From assembly GCA_964383365.1 (NCBI GenBank), contig CAYLHF010000003.1, positions 62,001-126,000 on the forward strand: DNA of 64,000 nucleotides, read 5' to 3'. The stretch's first letter is position 1. Every line of letters begins with the position of its first letter. The translations under genes and the position numbers were made by a program. Origin of the DNA: CAYLHF01 sp964383365. GTDB taxonomy: Bacteria; Bacteroidota; Rhodothermia; Rhodothermales; UBA10348. The notes under the pieces were generated by a model. It saw only the letters and a list, made by a program, of their open reading frames with translations, made no database searches and was not told the origin of the DNA. Positions 36,682 to 45,801 of the stretch are shown one piece after another.

Positions 36682-38301
36682 TTAGAACTGTAGCGCGTAT
36701 GGTCGGTCAAATTTGAATCGGATTCCGAAAGAGAAAGCCGTTAGAAACTTTGTTTTCGAAGCCCCCTGTACGTGATCAAGGTTGTCGATAAAATTGAATC
36801 CTGAATCAAGTCGAAGAAAAAAATGTCCGGTCGGCTCGTATGCGATACGAATGGAGGCCCGGGTAACTCGTTCTACAACTCCTATCAGAATGGTGCCAAC
36901 GGGTTCGAGCCCCTGAAACAGTCGCAGGTCCTTGTTTCTTGGAAAATCGTTTCTGATATCTTCCTCCCCCTGCCAGAGAAGATCGATCCGGGGCGTCAGT
37001 GTGAGACCGGACAAAACCCCGTCGACGTACCAGTTCAGGCTTGCATAGGTAGTGACGAAATCCGAAAACTGCGTTGCCAGTCCGCGTTGCAGGTAGACCA
37101 GCCGTCCCTCCGGTTGCAGCGTATTGTATGTTCTGGACGCGACGGCAGAGCCTCCTATCGTCAGGTCGCGGTCAGACCAGATCGACGGAAGTGTGACAGA
37201 ACCGGAAACGGCGAAGGAAGCTGGTTCGGTGAGATTGAGAAGATCGAAATCATCCAAAACTCCCTGAAAGGTGATAATCGATCGATGCGATCGCAACCAG
37301 ATCGAGAGACCAAGTAGACCGTTATTCTCGTCATTCTTGGGCACATTGTTCAGGGCAAAAATGACTGGATGCAACGGGTTGGCAAACTTCAAAGACAGTC
37401 CGGCGTTCGCCCCCGAGTAAAGCGTTGCATGGGTGATCGTAACTACCGCATTACGATTCGGTCTCCAGTCGAGTCGATGTGCAGCGATATACCTCCGTTC
37501 GCTCCCGGTACGCACAGAATCGTCTCCCGCAGCACCTGTAAATTGACCGTCTCCGGTTACGCTGTCGAGTTCTCCGAGAATCGTACGAATCGAAAAACGC
37601 TCTCCGCCGATTTTCAGCCCGATCTGATCATATGACCTCGGATTGGAACTGATCAACGTGGCGTCCTGGGAGAATACCCCCCAATGCCTCGAAAATCTTC
37701 CGAATTCGGCTTCGATAAAACGACTCTGATATCGCAGGTATCCATCCTCACTTCGGACGAGCCATCTCAAGGCAGAATCCAACCCGTCCGGATCCCGGTC
37801 ATAATAAAGGTCGTGTCGAAAACCCATCGCCGCAGACACGTTCCCATAACTGAGTCTCCCCTGAAACAGAGCATTTTCCCACACATGTTCATCCCGGCCC
37901 CTCAGATATCGAAGCTGCTCGACCCGACCATTATTTGATGCCTGTAGGCCGGGCTGCACGCGAATACCCAAAACGGCATTCCCCGGTTCTGACGGGCTGA
38001 CAAAGGGGCCGATTGCGTCTTCGAGAAGGGCCAACCATCTTTTCTCCAGCGGAGACAGCAATTTTCTATCTACCAGATCCACAGATTCTCTGATCCTTCC
38101 TTCTGCATACGGGAGATCCGTAGGGTTGAGTTCGAGCAGATATCCGCGGTTCTGAAGATTCCGAATGGTGGCGTAGAGACCATCTTCGGCCCGGAGTAAC
38201 TGTCCCTGTTGACCAGACACAGGCGTCGACAGGCCCGACGCGACCAGTAGGAAAAACGTCAGGAAACGTTTCAAGACCTTGTATTCTCCGTGTGGAGTCA
38301 T
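36682..38301 (-). CDS. Wzi-like outer membrane beta-barrel protein
   Basis: The 539-residue product has a signal peptide (ending PVSGQ), a helical N-terminal region (GLYATIRNLQNRGYLLEL and RIRESVDLVDRKLLSPL), and a barrel part that includes FGRFSRHWGVFSQDATLIS and SLKFANPLHPVIFALNNV, ending in aromatic F. This layout resembles capsule assembly Wzi-family proteins, which anchor surface polysaccharide at the outer membrane. The match is by pattern and needs testing. It is the first gene of a minus-strand operon of four and is divergent from a polyprenyl glycosylphosphotransferase, which supports a polysaccharide role. Confidence 0.65.
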   Translation of the reverse strand: MTPHGEYKVLKRFLTFFLLVASGLSTPVSGQQGQLLRAEDGLYATIRNLQNRGYLLELNPTDLPYAEGRIRESVDLVDRKLLSPLEKRWLALLEDAIGPFVSPSEPGNAVLGIRVQPGLQASNNGRVEQLRYLRGRDEHVWENALFQGRLSYGNVSAAMGFRHDLYYDRDPDGLDSALRWLVRSEDGYLRYQSRFIEAEFGRFSRHWGVFSQDATLISSNPRSYDQIGLKIGGERFSIRTILGELDSVTGDGQFTGAAGDDSVRTGSERRYIAAHRLDWRPNRNAVVTITHATLYSGANAGLSLKFANPLHPVIFALNNVPKNDENNGLLGLSIWLRSHRSIITFQGVLDDFDLLNLTEPASFAVSGSVTLPSIWSDRDLTIGGSAVASRTYNTLQPEGRLVYLQRGLATQFSDFVTTYASLNWYVDGVLSGLTLTPRIDLLWQGEEDIRNDFPRNKDLRLFQGLEPVGTILIGVVERVTRASIRIAYEPTGHFFLRLDSGFNFIDNLDHVQGASKTKFLTAFSFGIRFKFDRPYALQF

Positions 38302-38433
38302 GCCTCGGGATGAATGGGATTGATGATCCGATCCAAGTTATGTGTCGCGTTGGACATTATCACAGCGAACGGTAGCTTGTACAGAGAATCCCAACAGTAT
38401 CTGATCTCTCACATCAGACTCGCATTCTGAGAC

Positions 38434-39864
38434 GTGTCCCGACGAACCGAATTACTCTTTCTGATTGCCATGGACGCCGTGGCCATCGCGGGTGCCAACG
38501 TACTCTGGTATTATGCCCGCTTCGTTCTGGGTTGGTTCTCGAGACCCATATACAGTCTGGATTCGGCCGTTCTGGGCATCGTTGTCACGCTATTTACCCT
38601 CTTCTGGCTGGTCCTTTTCCTCTTCTATGGACTGTATCGGGAACGATATGCTGCGAGTCGCTTCGATGAACTGGTCTCTCTCGCAAAAGTGGTCTCGATT
38701 GGTATTCTCGGTCTGTTTTTTCTTTTTTTCGTCGATCGTCTGGACGATTTCTCGGCGAGGCCAAACCTGTTTTTCTACTGGGCTACTCTGGTCACGCTCG
38801 TCTCTGCCGGGCGTGTAGCCGTACGATCTGTTCAGAAAGTGCTCATACTGAAAGGGCACGGGTTACATCGGGCGCTGATCGTGGGCTGGAGCGATCGACT
38901 CGATCGCCTGTATCAGGAAGTGGCGAGATATCCGGAAGCAGGTCTGGATATCGTCGGGGCTATTCGGCTGAAAAGAAAGGATGCGTCTTCGGAATCAGAC
39001 GAGCAATACCTCGACTCGTCGAACGAATCATCGGATGAGGAGATTTCCTCGATATCAGATCTACCACGTTTGATCGATGAACTGAGAGTTCAGGACGTTC
39101 TCATCGCTCTTGGCGCAAACGATCAGGATTCGTTGATGGATGTGCTGCACTACTGTGACGGAAAGGCGGTGAAGCTGAAGCTGGTGCCGGATTTTTACAG
39201 CATCATCGGCGGAATGGCACGGACAGAGCATATGTACGGACTGCCCCTGATCGAGGTCTTGCCGGAGCCCATGCAGGGGTGGGAGCAAAGTCTGAAGCGG
39301 CTGGTCGATGTCACACTTGCGACACTTGTTCTTGTCCTCGGTCTACCCGTCTGGATCGTGGTCGGACTACTGATCAAGCTGACGTCGAGTGGCCCTGTAA
39401 TCTATCGTCAGAAGCGCGTCGGTCGGAAAGGGCGGACGTTTACGATCTATAAATTCAGGACCATGCGGGAGAATGCGGAGGCCAGTTCCGGGCCGGTATG
39501 GGCCACGCCCGACGATCCGCGATTTACGGGTATTGGTCGCTGGCTTAGAAAGACCAGGCTGGACGAAATACCTCAATTCTGGAATGTATTCAAAGGAGAG
39601 ATGAGCCTCGTGGGACCGCGTCCGGAGAGGCCGTATTTCGTGGAGAAACTCATGAAAGATATTCCGTTGTATGGTCGAAGACACCGCGTCAAACCCGGAA
39701 TTACTGGCTGGGCTCAGGTCAAGTGGAAGTACGATACGGATCTTGAAGATGTCAGACAGAAAGTGAAATACGATCTGTTCTACATCGAAAACATGAGCTT
39801 CAGGCGTGATATGCAAATACTGTTCAGAACGATATATACAGCCATTCGGGGAGGGGGCCACTGA
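38434..39864 (+). CDS. Polyprenyl glycosylphosphotransferase (exopolysaccharide initiation)
   Basis: The 476-residue product has four to five N-terminal membrane helices (residues ~5-120), a CoA-binding-like middle region, and a C-terminal bacterial sugar transferase domain. The latter has SSGPVIYRQKRVGRKGRTF, KFRTMRENAE, KTRLDEIPQFWNV and SLVGPRPERP, followed by KPGITGWAQV. Such enzymes attach the first sugar phosphate to undecaprenyl phosphate. The start is GTG 38434. An acidic Ser/Asp stretch (ESDEQYLDSSNESSDEEI, ~190-207) in the linker is unusual. No other polysaccharide genes flank it except the Wzi-like protein. Confidence 0.93.
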   Translation: MSRRTELLFLIAMDAVAIAGANVLWYYARFVLGWFSRPIYSLDSAVLGIVVTLFTLFWLVLFLFYGLYRERYAASRFDELVSLAKVVSIGILGLFFLFFVDRLDDFSARPNLFFYWATLVTLVSAGRVAVRSVQKVLILKGHGLHRALIVGWSDRLDRLYQEVARYPEAGLDIVGAIRLKRKDASSESDEQYLDSSNESSDEEISSISDLPRLIDELRVQDVLIALGANDQDSLMDVLHYCDGKAVKLKLVPDFYSIIGGMARTEHMYGLPLIEVLPEPMQGWEQSLKRLVDVTLATLVLVLGLPVWIVVGLLIKLTSSGPVIYRQKRVGRKGRTFTIYKFRTMRENAEASSGPVWATPDDPRFTGIGRWLRKTRLDEIPQFWNVFKGEMSLVGPRPERPYFVEKLMKDIPLYGRRHRVKPGITGWAQVKWKYDTDLEDVRQKVKYDLFYIENMSFRRDMQILFRTIYTAIRGGGH

Positions 39865-39941
39865 GACGCGTAATAACCGTCTTTCTCGGAGACTTCAGAA
39901 AACGAATGCATTTTCATTCCGACTGTCATGATGGTAGCGCC

Positions 39942-39949
39942 TATATTTG
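39942..39949 (+). promoter_or_regulatory. Bacteroidota-type -7 promoter element
   Basis: TATATTTG is an exact match to TAnnTTTG, 30 bases before the ATG of the E1 fusion gene. No good -33 TTTG is found at the usual distance. It would drive the gene series that runs to 47.2 kb. Confidence 0.4.
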
Positions 39950-39979
39950 CGGCTTCGTCATTTTCCGATCAATCGATTC

Positions 39980-41974
39980 ATGCGTACAGACACTGAAAGG
40001 GACGTAGAGGCCCTGTTTCGGGCGCTCCTCCTACCTCGGGTGATCGAAGAAAAAATGCTTCGGTTGATCAGACAGGGACGAATTCCGAAATGGTTTTCAG
40101 GATTCGGTCAGGAAGCGATAGCTGTAGGCGTGGTGACGGCACTCAAGCCAGACGACTACATCCTTCCGATGCATCGAAATCTCGGTGTTTGGACGACACG
40201 AGGGGTCGATCTGAAGCGACTTTTCTGCCAGATGATGGGGCGCGAAGGTGGGTTCACAAAAGGCCGCGACCGGACCTTTCATTTCGGCCTTCCAGAGAGC
40301 CATTTGATCGGAATGATTTCGCAACTGGCGGCCATGCTTCCTGTGGCTGATGGTCTGGGTCTGGCCTCTCAGGTTACCGGGACCGGACAAGTTGCAGCCG
40401 CATTTATAGGTGATGGTGCTACTCGCGAGGGTGATTTTCACGAAGCCTTGAGTCTGGCCGGAATCTGGAAGTTGCCGGTTCTATTCATTGTCGAAAACAA
40501 TGGATACGGTCTCAGTACGCCGACTGACCGGGCGATTCCGGTAGAAAACATTGCTGATGCTGCGGCCGGGTACGGAATCGACTCGTTGATCGTTGACGGT
40601 AATGACCTCTTTGCGGTCATAGAGGCGGTAGAAGGGGCAGCTAGAAGAGCACGTGATGGTGCCGGTGCCACACTACTCGAAATGAAAACATTCCGGATGC
40701 GCGGGCATGAAGAGGCATCGGGAACGAAATATGTTCCGGCAGATCTTCTGACAGAATGGGCACGTAAGGATCCCATCGAGGGATTCCTGGCTCATGTAGC
40801 GGATGATCTCGGAGAAGAAACACAGGAATCGATTCGAACCGAACTGGTCGGTCAGATCAATGAAATCGCGGAGTGGGCCCTCAAACAACCTGACGTGACC
40901 AGTACCTCGGAAAAGGAGATTGGCGATCTGTATGCCGAACTGACGCTACCGGACGCGAAGTCAGGAGCTACCGGTGCAACGCCTGAACGAGATCTCGATG
41001 GCAAGGAACAGCGGTTTATCGATGCCATCTCAGGCGGTCTGCTCGATGCAATGTCTGCAGATGAATCCGTCATTCTTCTGGGACAGGACATTGCAGAGTA
41101 CGGTGGTGTATTCAAGGTGAGCGCCGGACTGCTGGATCGATTCGGTCCGGAGAGGGTCAGGAATACTCCCATCATCGAAAGTGGCGCCGTCGGTACGGCG
41201 ATGGGGATGGCGCTTGCCGGTCTGAAACCGGTGCTCGAAATACAGTATGCGGACTTTATATCGTGCGGATTCAATCAGATCGTGAACAATCTATCGACTA
41301 CGCATTATCGCTGGAATGCCGCGGTAAATGTGACTATCCGGGCTCCGTTTGGCGGGGGAATCGGTGCAGGTCCGTTTCATTCACAGTCTGTGGAGTCCTG
41401 GTTCTGCCATGTGCCCGGACTCAAAGTGGTCGTCCCATCTTCTCCGCAGGACGCGCGAACCCTACTGATGGCTTCCATACGCGATCCCAATCCGGTTCTT
41501 TTCCTGGAACACAAGCAGTTGTATCGATCCCTCACAGGTATGGTGACCGAGGCATATCCCGTGGAACGACTGGGACGGGCACAGGTTGTTCGGGACGGAA
41601 CGGATTTAACCATCGTTACATATGGCGTCGGTGTACATTGGGCTACAGAGGAGGCGCAACGTGTTGCGGGTGCCGGAAAATCCATCGAGATTGTCGATCT
41701 CAGAACGCTCATTCCGTGGGACACCGAAACGGTCCTGTCGTCCATTCGAAAAACGAATCGGGTCATCGTCGTGCATGAGGCTTCGGTTATTGGCGGATTC
41801 GGTGGAGAGATTGCGTCTCGCATCTCCGAGGACGTATTTGAATATCTGGACGCTCCTCCGGTGCGGATTGGCGCTGAGCATCTTCCGATCCCCTTCTCGA
41901 GACAGTTGGAGAGTGAAATTTATTCCGGACGGTCCAGGCTGGCGGCTGCCGTCGATCAATTGCTGGCATATTAA
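39980..41974 (+). CDS. 2-oxoacid dehydrogenase E1, fused alpha and beta subunits
   Basis: The 664-residue product joins both halves of a thiamine-diphosphate-dependent E1 component. Residues ~1-320 are alpha, with RTFHFGLPESHLIGM-type substrate loop and the TPP motif GDGATREGDFHEALSLAG followed by VENNGYGLST. Residues ~340-664 are beta, with LGQDIAEYGGVFKVSAGL, RAPFGGGIGAGPFHSQS and a C-terminal half containing VIVHEASVIGGFGGEIAS. It would decarboxylate pyruvate or branched 2-oxoacids in a complex with E2 and E3, whose genes are not in the window. I chose ATG 39980; TTG 39947 lies inside the promoter-like element. Confidence 0.92.
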   Translation: MRTDTERDVEALFRALLLPRVIEEKMLRLIRQGRIPKWFSGFGQEAIAVGVVTALKPDDYILPMHRNLGVWTTRGVDLKRLFCQMMGREGGFTKGRDRTFHFGLPESHLIGMISQLAAMLPVADGLGLASQVTGTGQVAAAFIGDGATREGDFHEALSLAGIWKLPVLFIVENNGYGLSTPTDRAIPVENIADAAAGYGIDSLIVDGNDLFAVIEAVEGAARRARDGAGATLLEMKTFRMRGHEEASGTKYVPADLLTEWARKDPIEGFLAHVADDLGEETQESIRTELVGQINEIAEWALKQPDVTSTSEKEIGDLYAELTLPDAKSGATGATPERDLDGKEQRFIDAISGGLLDAMSADESVILLGQDIAEYGGVFKVSAGLLDRFGPERVRNTPIIESGAVGTAMGMALAGLKPVLEIQYADFISCGFNQIVNNLSTTHYRWNAAVNVTIRAPFGGGIGAGPFHSQSVESWFCHVPGLKVVVPSSPQDARTLLMASIRDPNPVLFLEHKQLYRSLTGMVTEAYPVERLGRAQVVRDGTDLTIVTYGVGVHWATEEAQRVAGAGKSIEIVDLRTLIPWDTETVLSSIRKTNRVIVVHEASVIGGFGGEIASRISEDVFEYLDAPPVRIGAEHLPIPFSRQLESEIYSGRSRLAAAVDQLLAY

Positions 41975-42007
41975 CAGGCCCCGGTACGAAATAACTCACG
42001 ATTTCTG

Positions 42008-43519
42008 ATGTCAGCGAAATTTGAAGCCGTAATTGGACTCGAAGTCCACTGTCAATTGAGTACGCGGTCAAAAGCGTTCAGTCCAGACTCTTCCTCTTTT
42101 GGAGGTGCTCCAAACACCCACGTCGATCCGATCAGTATCGGTCATCCCGGCACCTTGCCGGTCTTCAATGAACGGGCAGTGACGTACACAGTGCAGATGG
42201 GGCTGGCAACCCATTGTACGATCGCCCCGCGTTCTGTCTTCGAGAGAAAACATTATTTCTATCCGGACCTGCCCAAAGGATATCAGATATCCCAGTACGA
42301 ATCGCCCATTTGTACAGACGGATATATTGACCTGCCGATAGAGCGGAAACAAGCCTCGGATCGGCCAGATTCCGCCGAAGTACCGGTCGGTCGTCGGATC
42401 GCCATCAATCGGATTCACATGGAGGAAGATGCGGGAAAATCGATCCACACCCGCGACACCACCCATACGCTTCTCGACTATAACCGATGCGGCGTTCCTC
42501 TTATCGAGATTGTCTCGGAACCCGTCCTTAAATCGTCCAGAGAAGCGTATTTGTATCTGAGAAAAATGCGTCAACTGGTTCGTTATCTCGGAATCAGTGA
42601 CGGTAATATGGAGGAGGGTTCTCTCCGTTGTGACGCCAATGTCTCCATTCGTCCGGCGGGTTCTACCGATCTCGAGACAAAGACGGAGATCAAGAATCTG
42701 AATTCGTTTCGGAATGTCGAGCGGGCTATAGATTCGGAAATCGGACGCCAAATACGACTCAGACAGCAGGGCAAGCCGATCGAAGGCGAGACACGACTCT
42801 GGGATGATGCTGACGAAAAGACGCGTCCAATGAGGTCAAAAGAGGAAGCCCATGACTACCGATATTTTCCCGATCCGGACCTGCCGGCAGTTTTGGTAAG
42901 TAAAGAAATGCTTCGATTGATTTCGAATCAAATGCCGGAGCTTCCGGACGTCAGATTGCATCGATATGTTGAAGACTGGAACTTGCCCATTAAAGATGGC
43001 CTCGTTCTTACCGAAGAGATTGGGATCGCTAATTATTTTGAACAGACCGTCGAATGTGCATCTGACCGGACCGATCAGACCTCTCACGGCGTCGTCGCAA
43101 AAGAGGTGGCGAACGTGATGATGACACAGGTGTTGCGGGTTCTCAACGAGACCGGTACAACTGTTTCAGAGTTCTCGATATCGCCGGATCGTCTGGCGGG
43201 ACTGATTGAACTTAGGCTCGGCGACCGGGTAAGCTCGACGGGCATCAGGACCATCTTTGATCTCATGCTTGAGGATAAGGCTGAGGCCGAACAGATTGCT
43301 CTTGACAATAATCTGATTCAGGTATCAGATGCGGCTGAACTTATTCCCGTCATTGAATCGATCCTGGCAGACCATCCAGGTCCCGTGAGTCAATATCGAT
43401 CCGGGAAGACGGGAGTAATCGGCTTTCTTATCGGCCAGGTGATGCGGACCTTCCCGGGTGCTGCCGACCCAACGCTGGTAAGAACACTTTTAACGGAACA
43501 CTTGGGAAACGAGGACTGA
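42008..43519 (+). CDS. gatB: Aspartyl/glutamyl-tRNA amidotransferase subunit B
   Basis: This 503-residue protein is the GatB subunit, which forms Gln-tRNA(Gln) or Asn-tRNA(Asn) with GatA and GatC. The N-terminal motif FEAVIGLEVHCQLSTRSKAF is diagnostic, as are HMEEDAGKSIH and DYNRCGVPLIEIVSEP, and KTEIKNLNSFRNVERAI. The YqeY-like tail (residues ~350-500) is present in full. gatA and gatC are not adjacent. It follows the E1 fusion by 33 bp. Confidence 0.97.
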   Translation: MSAKFEAVIGLEVHCQLSTRSKAFSPDSSSFGGAPNTHVDPISIGHPGTLPVFNERAVTYTVQMGLATHCTIAPRSVFERKHYFYPDLPKGYQISQYESPICTDGYIDLPIERKQASDRPDSAEVPVGRRIAINRIHMEEDAGKSIHTRDTTHTLLDYNRCGVPLIEIVSEPVLKSSREAYLYLRKMRQLVRYLGISDGNMEEGSLRCDANVSIRPAGSTDLETKTEIKNLNSFRNVERAIDSEIGRQIRLRQQGKPIEGETRLWDDADEKTRPMRSKEEAHDYRYFPDPDLPAVLVSKEMLRLISNQMPELPDVRLHRYVEDWNLPIKDGLVLTEEIGIANYFEQTVECASDRTDQTSHGVVAKEVANVMMTQVLRVLNETGTTVSEFSISPDRLAGLIELRLGDRVSSTGIRTIFDLMLEDKAEAEQIALDNNLIQVSDAAELIPVIESILADHPGPVSQYRSGKTGVIGFLIGQVMRTFPGAADPTLVRTLLTEHLGNED

Positions 43520-43592
43520 TACGGCACACGTTGTGAACAGAACCAACTCAGACCAGGCGCCCACCCGAGAGACACACAACCGAACAGAACGA

Positions 43593-44990
43593 ATGATAGC
43601 GACAACTCAATTGCGCTCCCGTTTACTGACATCCGCATTCCTCCTGATGGCGATTATGAGTGCGGTTGGATGTGGTCAATCTCATGACCAGGCCATCAAC
43701 GGTTTCGCATCCGGAGATTTAATTATCAGGACACAGGCTGATTCAACGCATGATTTCAGTGGATTCGAAGTGCTTGTAGCTGGAAGTGTTGCAGGTGATA
43801 TAGATACGCTCGGGATTGCACACACCGATGTTGAGGGCCATTTTGAAATGGATCTCCGGGCGCCTGTCGCCGGGGTGTATCCGCTTCTTGTGAGCAGGGC
43901 TGGAACACGTATGGCCGTCGATGAGATCATGGTCGTTGAGGGAGATTCGGCCAGGATCTCGGGTCGTTTTCCTCTGGGTGCGCGGAAATTGAGGATCATA
44001 TCCCCTGAGAATGGTGCCTGGAATGCATATAAGAATGCGAAATCCTTTTATAACAAGGAGCTTGTCGCGATGCTGGAGAAAAGTGGATACTCCGATGCCG
44101 ATATGAAGCGCCTCGTTATGCAGAGCAGTACCATTTTGTGGAGCCTCAGAGATAGCTATCCGAACGCGATAGGCACGCAAATCGCCCTGGTAGAATCCGT
44201 TGCCATGTTGGGCGAGTGGAACGATTCGCTCGCGGTGAAACGGGCCGGAGAGATTGACGTGAATAACCCGAATATAGCACGGGCAGTCCGAGCCGCCCGG
44301 CGATCTGTTGCTCGACTGTCCGGACAGGACTCGTCGATTTCTTTCATTAGACGCTATATCGACCTTGTCTCGGACTCGAATCGACAGGCGGAGTTGGAGG
44401 CTGAACTGGTCATTGCCCATACGGACAGTCTGGAAAGTGAAGAGGCGCTGGAGGCGGCCCTGGATCTGCGGCGTAATCATGCCGGATCGAAGTGGGCTGA
44501 GTGGGCTGCAACAGCGACATATGAGTTGGAAAATCTCATGCCTGGAATGTCAGCTCCCCCGTTCAGGGTAGTCAGCAGGAACAACCGGGTCCTGAACCTG
44601 GAACATTACAAGGGCAGATTTTTGATTCTGGAATTCTATGAACCCGGAAACGACGTATTCCAGAGAGAGATTGAGACTCGAAATCTGCTGATTTCTGCAC
44701 TCGATGAACGCCTTTTCGAAACATTGTCGGTCTCCGTCGAACCCGATTCGGTTGTAAACGAGGCGCTTTTTGATGCGTCTGCTCCGACAGGAACATTTGT
44801 GTTCTCTGAGGGAGGGTTTGATTCAACCATAGCTGACGCATACAATATCAATGTCACTCCAACGCGTTTTCTGATCGGACCCGACGGAAAAATAATCTCC
44901 AAATATTCGGGTCCGGCCATGGGAGCGTTGGAGCGGGATCTGGTGGGCATTGTCACCGAGATCAACCGTAAGGCTGTACGTTCAAAATAG
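43593..44990 (+). CDS. Lipoprotein with thioredoxin-like domain lacking the CXXC site
   Basis: The 465-residue product has a lipoprotein signal (SAVGC, Cys27), an N-terminal beta domain (~35-150), a helical middle (~150-330), and a C-terminal thioredoxin fold (~335-460) like TlpA/redoxin. The domain starts MPGMSAPPFRVVSRNNRVL; where redox thioredoxins have W-C-x-x-C, here it is FYEPGNDVFQRE, without cysteine. The later NVTPTRFLIGPDGKI with its cis-proline site is kept. This layout resembles Bacteroidota DUF4369-thioredoxin lipoproteins, but the redox function is probably lost. I chose ATG 43593, which fits the signal; an upstream start at 43533 would add 20 polar residues. Confidence 0.8.
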   Translation: MIATTQLRSRLLTSAFLLMAIMSAVGCGQSHDQAINGFASGDLIIRTQADSTHDFSGFEVLVAGSVAGDIDTLGIAHTDVEGHFEMDLRAPVAGVYPLLVSRAGTRMAVDEIMVVEGDSARISGRFPLGARKLRIISPENGAWNAYKNAKSFYNKELVAMLEKSGYSDADMKRLVMQSSTILWSLRDSYPNAIGTQIALVESVAMLGEWNDSLAVKRAGEIDVNNPNIARAVRAARRSVARLSGQDSSISFIRRYIDLVSDSNRQAELEAELVIAHTDSLESEEALEAALDLRRNHAGSKWAEWAATATYELENLMPGMSAPPFRVVSRNNRVLNLEHYKGRFLILEFYEPGNDVFQREIETRNLLISALDERLFETLSVSVEPDSVVNEALFDASAPTGTFVFSEGGFDSTIADAYNINVTPTRFLIGPDGKIISKYSGPAMGALERDLVGIVTEINRKAVRSK

Positions 44991-45037
44991 GACGGGAACG
45001 CTGTCCGTAAACAAAATCAGAGGTTGAAAACGCCGTT

Positions 45038-45799
45038 ATGCTGATAGCCGGTAATTGGAAAATGAACACGGACCTGGTCTCGGCCAGGCAGTTGGCAGGC
45101 GCGGTTCGTGTTGCGGTCGGAGACCCCGGCGAGATTAATGTCGCCGTGTGTCCTCCGTTTGTGAGTCTGGACGGCGTATTTGGGACACTGCACGGTTCTG
45201 GCATCAGACTCGGAGCCCAGACCATGCACGCAGCAGATTCGGGTGCATTCACGGGTGAGATCTCGGCACCGATGTTGAGTTCACTTGGTTGCTACTACGT
45301 GATCCTGGGACACTCGGAAAGACGACAGTATTTCGGTGAGACTGACGAATCCGTAAACGGGAAAGTAAAAAAAGCACTCTCGCACCGACTCGTACCGATC
45401 GTCTGTGTCGGTGAGACATTGAATGAACGCGATGGAGACATTGCGACGGACGTGGTCAAGCGTCAGGTGGTCGGTGGTCTCGCAGATGTCGAGATCGCGG
45501 ATGCGAGTAAACTAGTTGTTGCGTATGAGCCGATCTGGGCTATCGGTACCGGACGAACGGCCTCGCCCGGACAGGCTCAGGAGATGCATGCTGTCATTCG
45601 CGGATTGCTCGGAGACCGATTCGGATCGGACATTGGTTCGGAAATAGAGATTCTCTACGGTGGGAGCATGAAACCCGGCAACGCGGAAGAATTACTGCGC
45701 CAGGAAGACGTAAACGGCGGGTTGATAGGAGGTGCGAGCCTGAAAGCCGATGACTTTGGAAACATCGTAGATGCTGCCAGGGCTGTTCTGAGGGGCTGA
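45038..45799 (+). CDS. tpiA: Triosephosphate isomerase
   Basis: This 253-residue enzyme interconverts dihydroxyacetone phosphate and glyceraldehyde 3-phosphate in glycolysis. The N-terminal catalytic lysine is in AGNWKMN, the catalytic histidine in ILGHSERR, the catalytic glutamate in AYEPIWAIGTG, and the phosphate-binding loop in LYGGSMKPGN and GGLIGGASL. Length is normal. It is followed 2 bp later by the GWxTD lipoprotein. Confidence 0.97.
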   Translation: MLIAGNWKMNTDLVSARQLAGAVRVAVGDPGEINVAVCPPFVSLDGVFGTLHGSGIRLGAQTMHAADSGAFTGEISAPMLSSLGCYYVILGHSERRQYFGETDESVNGKVKKALSHRLVPIVCVGETLNERDGDIATDVVKRQVVGGLADVEIADASKLVVAYEPIWAIGTGRTASPGQAQEMHAVIRGLLGDRFGSDIGSEIEILYGGSMKPGNAEELLRQEDVNGGLIGGASLKADDFGNIVDAARAVLRG

Positions 45800-45801
45800 T
45801 A

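Noticed and set aside
42068..42751. 227-residue minus-strand frame inside gatB
   Set aside because: It is antisense to a highly conserved gene and has no recognisable pattern.
43743..44480. 245-residue minus-strand frame inside the thioredoxin-like gene
   Set aside because: Antisense shadow with no family pattern or start support.
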